Notes under the pieces: generated by a model
What the model was told of the DNA's origin: nothing
Databases searched by the model: none
The model's input: only the letters and a program-made list of their open reading frames with translations
Shown: in pieces, positions 58,505-64,000 of the stretch
Numbering within the stretch: the first letter of the stretch is position 1
Layout of the letters: each line of letters begins with the position of its first letter
DNA from: Zhengitettix transpicula
Taxonomy: Eukaryota > Arthropoda > Insecta > Orthoptera > Tetrigidae
DNA: 64,000 nucleotides
Direction: 5' to 3'
Assembly: GCA_037074705.1 (NCBI GenBank)
Contig: CM073593.1
Location: 14,265,001 to 14,329,000, forward strand
Program-made: the position numbers and the translations under genes

Positions 58505-58975
58505 ATGCCTTTTACTCTCTCCGTTTTTGAACTAAGGTTCCCATATGCCGAGGTACCTCGGCCGGTTTTGAGAGGTGTAAGTTCCGGGGTCACAGACCTT
58601 GGGCATACGGTAAGAGTTGTCCGCAATTCCTATTGAAATAGTCGGTCAGCTGCCTCCTAAACTGGTCAAGGCACGGCGCGGGAAAGCCGCGACCCCACAG
58701 CTAACTCCTCTCCCGCCATCGGAAGGGCGTGGGACAAGTACCAAATGCCCGACCTACCTGATGCAGGTTATTCTAGGGTTTTCTCTGCATCACTTTTAGG
58801 CGAATTGTCGGGTAGGATCCTTAAACCATAGCCCGGGGGCCCTAGTTAACCCTTGGCTACCTTCCTCTACCCTTTCGCATCCCCCCTTCAAATCCCTTCC
58901 TATGATATTAAAGGGGAGTTGCCACCATGTGGATTACCCTCATGTAGCCCGTTACTCTAAACAAAAAAAATTCAA
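58505..58975 (+). mobile_element. Hairpin-headed retroposon copy, 5'-truncated, directly behind the previous one
   Basis: It starts inside the body ('atgccttttactctctccgt', 'ttttgaactaaggttccc') right after the C-rich tail of the copy at 58116. It runs complete to 'gtagcccgttactctaaac' and an A-rich tail. No head hairpins, so it is 5'-truncated or fused to the first copy. Confidence 0.75.
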
Positions 58976-58979
58976 AATA

Positions 58980-60020
58980 TTACGTGATTATGTGAAGTAG
59001 TATCAGAATTGAGGAAAAATCTTTGTAAACAAACGAATTTTTGGTTTTAATAATTGTTTTCATACTGGCTGTATTGCTTTATTGTAATTGATAATTGGCA
59101 TTATATCATTTATTTTTATGCTTGTTGATTTCCGTTGGACTACATTTATCTTCAATTTTTTTTTTGAATACTTTTTGAGACTCACTTTGAATTTAATTAA
59201 GTTTTGTCATAAAAACACATCAGGTACACTCACATTTTAAATACGGTGTACTTAGTATCTTTATATTAATTTATCTTTACGGTTCACACGAATACCCATC
59301 GTGAAATAGTTTAATGTTTCCAGTATTCGTATAACAGTGACTAAGATATGAAAAGGGTTATAATATAATCCAAAACCATCAATCTTTGTATCAATGACAT
59401 TTCATCGCCGTTAAGCAATCAGGGTTTAGGTTAAGATCTGTATTGCATGTACTCACACACGCGATGTTTCTCATTAACCAGACGGCGACAAATGTCGCGC
59501 CAGTGTTTGCAGGACGTCAGAATGTGGGACCACTTTGATGTTGTTGGTACTGCTGAGTAAACTAATATTTGTTTCCTTTCTTATGACTACTAGTTTAATG
59601 TATGGCGAGTGAGCAAAGATAATATTTGGCTACGGTGTTAGTGTGTGACGGTTGGGAGGAGGTCTCGTCGTTGTGACGTTTCACGCTTTTAGTTACACTG
59701 ATAGTAAGGACGGAATTTGTTTGTGAAACACATTCTAGTTTCAAGAGAAAGTCACATTTAATCCTGTCACTTTACTAGTCTGTATCTGAGATGATACGTT
59801 ATCACGTACTTAGGAAACATAATGTGAAAGACATACATTACACTTCTGGATGTTCTGTATCGTGATTCAGAAACCATACACAAATTTCGATAGACAAGTA
59901 CTAGAGCGCCAACTAGTCACACTCTTGAATCAGTAAAACACGAGTCAAGTGTCTGATGTAGTCACTTTCCAACGTGAAGTTAATAATAATATTTTATTAA
60001 TGAGACCGTGTCTTGTTGCT
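58980..60020. other. AT-rich to mixed DNA
   Basis: No gene or repeat was recognised. A mixed patch lies at 59410-59680. Confidence 0.45.
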
Positions 60021-60023
60021 ACG

Positions 60024-60480
60024 ACAGGGTCATTCGAAAACTGAGACACACTATTTTTATTTAAATTTATTTTTCATTCAACATCATTGCATTTTATGTA
60101 GTTTATTATATACATCCTTCCCGCTCCTGTTCAAATTTATTTCAACCCGATCCTGCGATCGTAGCATCTGTTGAATATGGCTGCTGTACCTGGCATTAGC
60201 GAAAAGCAACGAGCTGTTATAGAATTCCAGTGTTGTGAAACATCCACAAGAGGTTAAAAATGTGTATGGATATTCTGCAGTTGACGACAATACGGTTACA
60301 GTCGGTGGCCATGTAGATTGTGCGGTGAAAGAGGGCACGTCAACATTATGGATACTCCTCTCTCTCTCTCTCTGTGGCAGGCGCACCACGCTGCACTAAC
60401 TCCTGACAATGTGAGGAGAGTTAACAACATGGTTTCGGATTATGAGGAAAAATTAAATTTTGTTCGTAAGGAATGTATCT
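60024..60480 (+). pseudogene. mariner-type transposase remnant with 5' terminal repeat
   Basis: A terminal repeat-like end 'acagggtcattcgaaaactg' (60024-60043) begins the element. The start codon at 60177 opens MAAVPGISEKQRAVIEFQ, the usual first helix of a mariner transposase. It stops after 26 codons. In other frames the text continues with NVYGYSAVDDNTVT-like and ERGHVNIMDTP-like readings, then LTPDNVRRVNNM (to about 60430), the linker between the two DNA-binding motifs and the catalytic part. Several frameshifts, a TC-repeat expansion (60356-60373) and loss of the catalytic half make it dead. The terminal repeat and protein differ from both other mariner pieces, so it is a third lineage. 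The 3' end was not found. Confidence 0.7.
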
Positions 60481-60729
60481 GCACACTGTAAAAGTAAGAA
60501 AGCTGTAGGATCAAATCGTAATATTCAAATGTTACTTTTGGACAGACCTTCGTATGTTTCCTTTTCTCATTTTCCTCTATCAAGAGATAAAATTTCGGAG
60601 TTAATTTTCCATGAACTAACATTTGATATACTTGTATCTAAAATTTACTTCCTGGGTTTGTGTGTGCGTTTATTTATTTAGTATACAAATGGACAGCTTT
60701 CCCGGTGTCAAAACGTAGAATTACAATAA

Positions 60730-61250
60730 GTTTTTTTTTACGGTAACAGGCTACATGAGGGTAATCCACATGGTAGCAACTCCCTTTTAATAGCATAGGA
60801 AGGGATTTGAAAGGGGGGATGCGGAAGGGTAGAGGAAGGTAGCCAAGGGTTAACTAGTTCCCCCAGGCTATGTTTTAAGAATCCTACCCGTCAATTCGCC
60901 TAAAAGTGATGCAGGGAAAACCGTAGAAAAACCTTCATCAGGTAGGTCGGGCATTAGGTACTTGTCCCACGTCCTTGCGATGCACAACTAACTCCTCTCC
61001 CGCTAACGGAAGGGCGCGGGACAAATACCCAATGCCCGACCAGATGCAGGTTTTTCTAGGGTTTGTCCTGCATTACTTTTAGGCGAATGTCGGGTAGGAT
61101 CCTTAAACTATAGCCTGGGGCTCTAGTTAACCCTTGACTATCTTCCTCTACCCTTCCGCATCCCCCCTTTCCAATCCCTTCCTATGCTTTTAAAAAGTGG
61201 AGTTGCCGCCATGTGGATTACCCTCATGTAGCCTGTTACCTAAAAATACT
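60730..61250. mobile_element. Inverted pair of hairpin-headed retroposon 3' halves (arms about 230 bp)
   Basis: A minus-strand 3' half (60737-60966) faces a plus-strand 3' half (61013-61243) across about 46 bp. Both carry 'gtaacaggctacatgagggt' or its inverse, 'aagggatttgaaag' or 'tttccaatccctt', and 'ggttaacta' or 'tagttaacc'. The halves differ at scattered sites, so they are not a perfect recent copy of each other. Neither contains the hairpin head. Confidence 0.8.
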
Positions 61251-61254
61251 AATA

Positions 61255-61995
61255 ATAAAAAAATGAACTGTACATAATAATAAATATGTGTATAAAAAAT
61301 AATAATAATTGTTGAACAATTTTGAAAAGGACCATAAATAAATATAACAATAATATTATTATAGCCTGGAAAAGAAAATAGAGATTAATTATGGTGACTA
61401 AATATATTTTAACACTTCAGTTTCGATTATTTTTTATGGAAATTGATTCTGATTGACGTTAAGTAAGCACTATTCTATGCAATACGCTAGTCTATATTCA
61501 CCAGAGATGTTTCAGATTGGGTCTAAATTTTCTTTCCGCTCCAGGATTTGCTCCTAACAGTCTTTCATGTATTTTTTCAAGTCATTGACCTATTTAGGAA
61601 TGAATATTTACCAACATCCTTTTTTATTTACCTCGCCTTCAATATAGAAAACTATCAGTCTTGTAGTACGAAGTAGGTTCTTTCATTCTATCCCGAATTC
61701 CGTGCCAAAGATTTTGACCAGAAAAGGCTAGGCTAGCTAGATGAATTATACTTCTATGTTTGTGACTATAACGGAAATTTGTAAGTACACCCGATACGCT
61801 GAGACGAAACTCTAATATTAAATGTGTTCCATCGTATTATCTGGAGAGTGGTTCACGCCACATTTTTGTAATAAAGCTTTAATAGAATGCCATATAAAAC
61901 GAGGATTAGTTTCTGTAACGTATTTGCATTCTTTCTCATGAAAATTTATTTATCCATGTTATGTAATATTTTCCCAGTTTTATAATAAAACTGAA
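61255..61995. other. AT-rich stretch
   Basis: ATA/AAT-rich at 61250-61370. Nothing else was recognised. Confidence 0.45.
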
Positions 61996-62019
61996 GTAAT
62001 CGTCAATTTTCTGAAGTAA

Positions 62020-62290
62020 TTAATAAAAAAGATAGCCAATTCGGACAAAATAAGTGATAATGTAAATACCACACAACGTTTCTGAGATCCTTATCCCTTT
62101 CCTCGGGTGCGAAGCAAAGCCTAGAGCGACACAACTGCACTCGTCAGTTGACAAAAGCAGTTTTGAGGAAAGGAACAAGGAACCAATAAACGTTGTGTGG
62201 TATTTATATTCTCTCGTATTTTGTCTGAATTGGCTATCTTTCTTATTAATTATTTTTAATCAGGCGTAAATTTTTTCATTTTAAATTTTT
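62020..62290. mobile_element. MITE family A, best foldback copy (arms about 85 bp)
   Basis: The left arm 'attaataaaaaagatagcc', 'aattcggacaaaataagtga', 'taccacacaacgtttctg' is the inverse of the right arm 'aacgttgtgtggtatttat', 'ttttgtctgaattggctatc', 'tttcttattaat'. The inner text 'ccctttcctc' and 'gaggaaagg' also pairs, with a short loop on 'cagttgacaaaag'. It is noncoding. Confidence 0.75.
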
Positions 62291-62499
62291 GAAGTGTTAT
62301 TCGACGAATTACGTAAGCCAAATATATAATTTACCTTTTTAATGTATCAAAAGATAAGTTGGGCGGCAATTTTAATCATTTTAGATTGGTATCAGCTGTT
62401 TCATTTCAAACTAAAAGTTAACAAGTTATTGAAATCGAGTTTTTAAAACATATTACTTCTCAGACTTATCGCATCAGGAATTTAATTAATAAAATTCAA

Positions 62500-63120
62500 T
62501 TTTTATATCGAGGTGTTAAAGAGCGCAGAGAACCCCGTGGAAGTTATTCCGAAGTCGCGGAACACCAATTTAAAGTATTACGAACGGGACGCGAGCAAAT
62601 CTCTCCGTAAAGATTCTCTCGCAATTAAAATGTTAATGCCTTCGCTCTGAATCAGTTTCATAATACAGTCCTAGCCAAGGGAAATTAAAACCGAGAGTGC
62701 GAAGTAAAAGGTATTTTGCATTTTCTAACTGATTTAAATATCTGGTTATTACTTAACCGGGCCATTTATATGCCACGACGGGGAACCGAAATGCCAATAT
62801 GGAGATGCTCCCCGTTGCAGTTTACCCTGAGACCCCCACAGCTAAGTGGCAAGGAAATGTATTCATTCTCCTATTCAAGCAATTATTTGCATACAAATAG
62901 GTATTTGGACGGGGGTTCCGCTGACCAGAAGATCGACTTAGCCTCGCCGCTGATGTGCCACTGCGCTTCCCTGGGCAAAAAAAGCCAATCCGGATAATGT
63001 GTTTGTCATGTTGCTCAGAGCCCAGAGAATGGAGCATTGGGCATTAATCGCTAAATACGAACCCTAGGCCCGAGAGTGAGGCGATAAACATACGATGCCG
63101 ACGTTACTTTACAGGGTTGC
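62500..63120. other. GC-richer island, candidate conserved noncoding element
   Basis: Contains ATTTGCAT (62885-62892), 'gctaagtggc' (NK-type, about 62841), 'gtctcgcaattaaaatg' and 'gcattaatcgc'. Frames on both strands (62716-63037) have no family resemblance. Confidence 0.35.
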
Positions 63121-63224
63121 AACAGTTCTGAGCAATCAGCAGAATCACATCAGGACAGTTCATTCTCAAACCATCGACAATTTATCAAATCTGGTAATAT
63201 TTAAAAACTTTGCCTTACTCAGAT

Positions 63225-64000
63225 GTACCACTGTGAACAAAAAGTAAGGTGAATTTATTTATAAAATATAAATTCTTTATTTATTCTTCCAAATCAATTT
63301 CATCCCCTTCAAAGTAATCCCCGTCCGATAAAACGCACTTTTTCCAACGATTTTTCCAGTCCTCGAAACAGTCGGAATAGTCTTTTTCCGGTATAGCCTT
63401 CAAGTCCTTCTTCGATTCGGTTTTTATCTCCTCAATCGTGTCAAAACGGCGTCCCCGCATTGGCCTTTTGAGTTTGCTGAATAGCCAGAAGTCGCACGGA
63501 GCCAAATCAGGCGAATACGGTGGTTGCGGAACTAAATGAGTCGAGTTTTTGGCAAAAAAGTCGCGAAGAACCAATGCAGTATGGAATGGTACATTATCGT
63601 GATGAAGGAACGGAGAGTTATTCGCCCATAATTCCGGCCGTTTGAGACGAATAGCTTCACGCAAACGACGCATAACGCTCAAATAATATTCTTTGTTGAC
63701 AGTTTGGCCCGGCGGAAGGAATTCATAGTGCACCACACCACGATAATCAAAGAAAACTGTCAACATGACCTTGATTTTCGACCGACTTTGCCGTGGTCTT
63801 TTCGGTCTTGCATCACCTTTTGCACGATATTCACTGGATTGGTCGGTGGTTTCAGGGTCGTATGCGTAAATCCAAGTCTCGTCTCCAGTAATGATGCATT
63901 TCAAGTGGTCCTGATAGTCAGATAGCAAAGTTTCACACACATCAAAATCCAAAAAATTGAGCGATTTTGGCACCAATCGAGAATTGACGTGCTTGAGACA
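63225..64000 (-). mobile_element. mariner-family transposon, 3' part, running off the right edge
   Basis: The transposase (63281-64000, minus) is followed within about 50 bases by 'ttcaccttactttttgttca' on the minus strand (63252 to 63233). This is a plausible terminal repeat next to a TA at about 63225. The short gap between stop codon and end is normal for mariner. The 5' half lies outside the window. Confidence 0.7.
63281..64000 (-). CDS. mariner transposase, C-terminal 239 residues (partial at the window edge)
   Basis: It cuts and pastes its own element into TA targets and would act in the nucleus. The frame is open to the last base of the window: upstream of 63976 it reads CLKHVNSR, so the protein continues beyond the edge. 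Visible catalytic residues, numbered from the first visible codon: Asp40 in TGDETWIY (codon 63881-63883), Asp135 in HHDNVPFHTA (63596-63598) and Asp170 in YSPDLAPCDFWLF (63491-63493). The last two are separated by 34 residues, the D34D signature of the mariner family. The C-terminus, DGDYFEGDEIDLEE before TAA at 63281, has the usual form. The N-terminal DNA-binding motifs and the WVPHEL-type linker are outside. There is no stop or frameshift in 239 codons, so the copy is young compared with the remnants at 44590 and 60024. Confidence 0.95.
   Translation of the reverse strand, partial: CLKHVNSRLVPKSLNFLDFDVCETLLSDYQDHLKCIITGDETWIYAYDPETTDQSSEYRAKGDARPKRPRQSRSKIKVMLTVFFDYRGVVHYEFLPPGQTVNKEYYLSVMRRLREAIRLKRPELWANNSPFLHHDNVPFHTALVLRDFFAKNSTHLVPQPPYSPDLAPCDFWLFSKLKRPMRGRRFDTIEEIKTESKKDLKAIPEKDYSDCFEDWKNRWKKCVLSDGDYFEGDEIDLEE

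Noticed and set aside
58113..58535. 140-codon plus-strand open frame
   Set aside because: It lies inside a hairpin-headed retroposon copy with an internal deletion. Other copies do not keep the frame.
28101..62892. Three POU octamers (28101, 45347, 62885) as a regulatory pattern
   Set aside because: About two octamers are expected by chance on both strands of 64 kb. Their position in islands is noted, but their number is not evidence.

Overview
The window looks like non-genic nuclear DNA from a large, AT-rich insect genome. I see no convincing host gene, rRNA gene, operon or CRISPR array. It carries mariner-type and IS630-type DNA transposons, Jockey-like and RTE-like LINE debris, tRNA-derived SINEs, foldback/MITE-like elements and CA/TA microsatellites. 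A polyneopteran insect such as a stick insect is my best guess, but that rests on overall style and not on a diagnostic gene.

Layout. 1-6.1 kb: RTE-like 3' UTR fragments, a tRNA-SINE, a deletion derivative of an IS630-type transposon (1884-2399), a Jockey-like reverse-transcriptase pseudogene (3297-4008), a 255-bp direct duplication (4430-5050) and a fuller RTE-like tail (5344-6120). 6-10 kb: mostly AT-rich DNA. 10.1-13.6 kb: two head-to-head copies of a hairpin-headed retroposon with clear target-site duplications, a GC-richer block, a 487-bp foldback element and a LINE RT fragment. 15-22 kb: one unexplained 151-codon open frame, two compound CA/TA microsatellites, a 60-bp tandem repeat and a GC-rich block. 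22-28 kb: further RTE-like tails and GC-rich blocks. 28-42 kb: long AT-rich stretches with foldback elements and isolated GC-rich islands. 42-54 kb: nested palindromic elements, a mariner remnant, several copies of one MITE-like family and more foldbacks. 54-61.3 kb: four more insertions of the hairpin-headed retroposon, one of them a long inverted pair, an RTE-like tail and a second mariner remnant. 61.3-64 kb: a foldback MITE, a conserved-looking block, and the C-terminal 239 codons of an intact mariner transposase running off the right edge.

The most interesting signal is a motif that recurs in the arms of otherwise different foldback elements (15742-15780, 34740-34924, 46474-46712, 37971-38008, 50678-50863 and others). 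Its shared parts (a CTGAAGA-type core, a short stem with loop, GAAAC, then GTC/GTA, closed by complementary 3-4 base flanks) match the layout of a minimal hammerhead ribozyme, as known in Penelope-like retroelements. It differs by one extra base before stem II. The second notable item is the roughly 560-bp retroposon family whose 5' end is built from a variable number of near-identical hairpins.

About a dozen GC-richer islands of 250-600 bp, with homeodomain-, Sox- or POU-type words, stand out from the AT-rich background. They could be conserved noncoding elements of a distant developmental gene, which is a guess until aligned to relatives.
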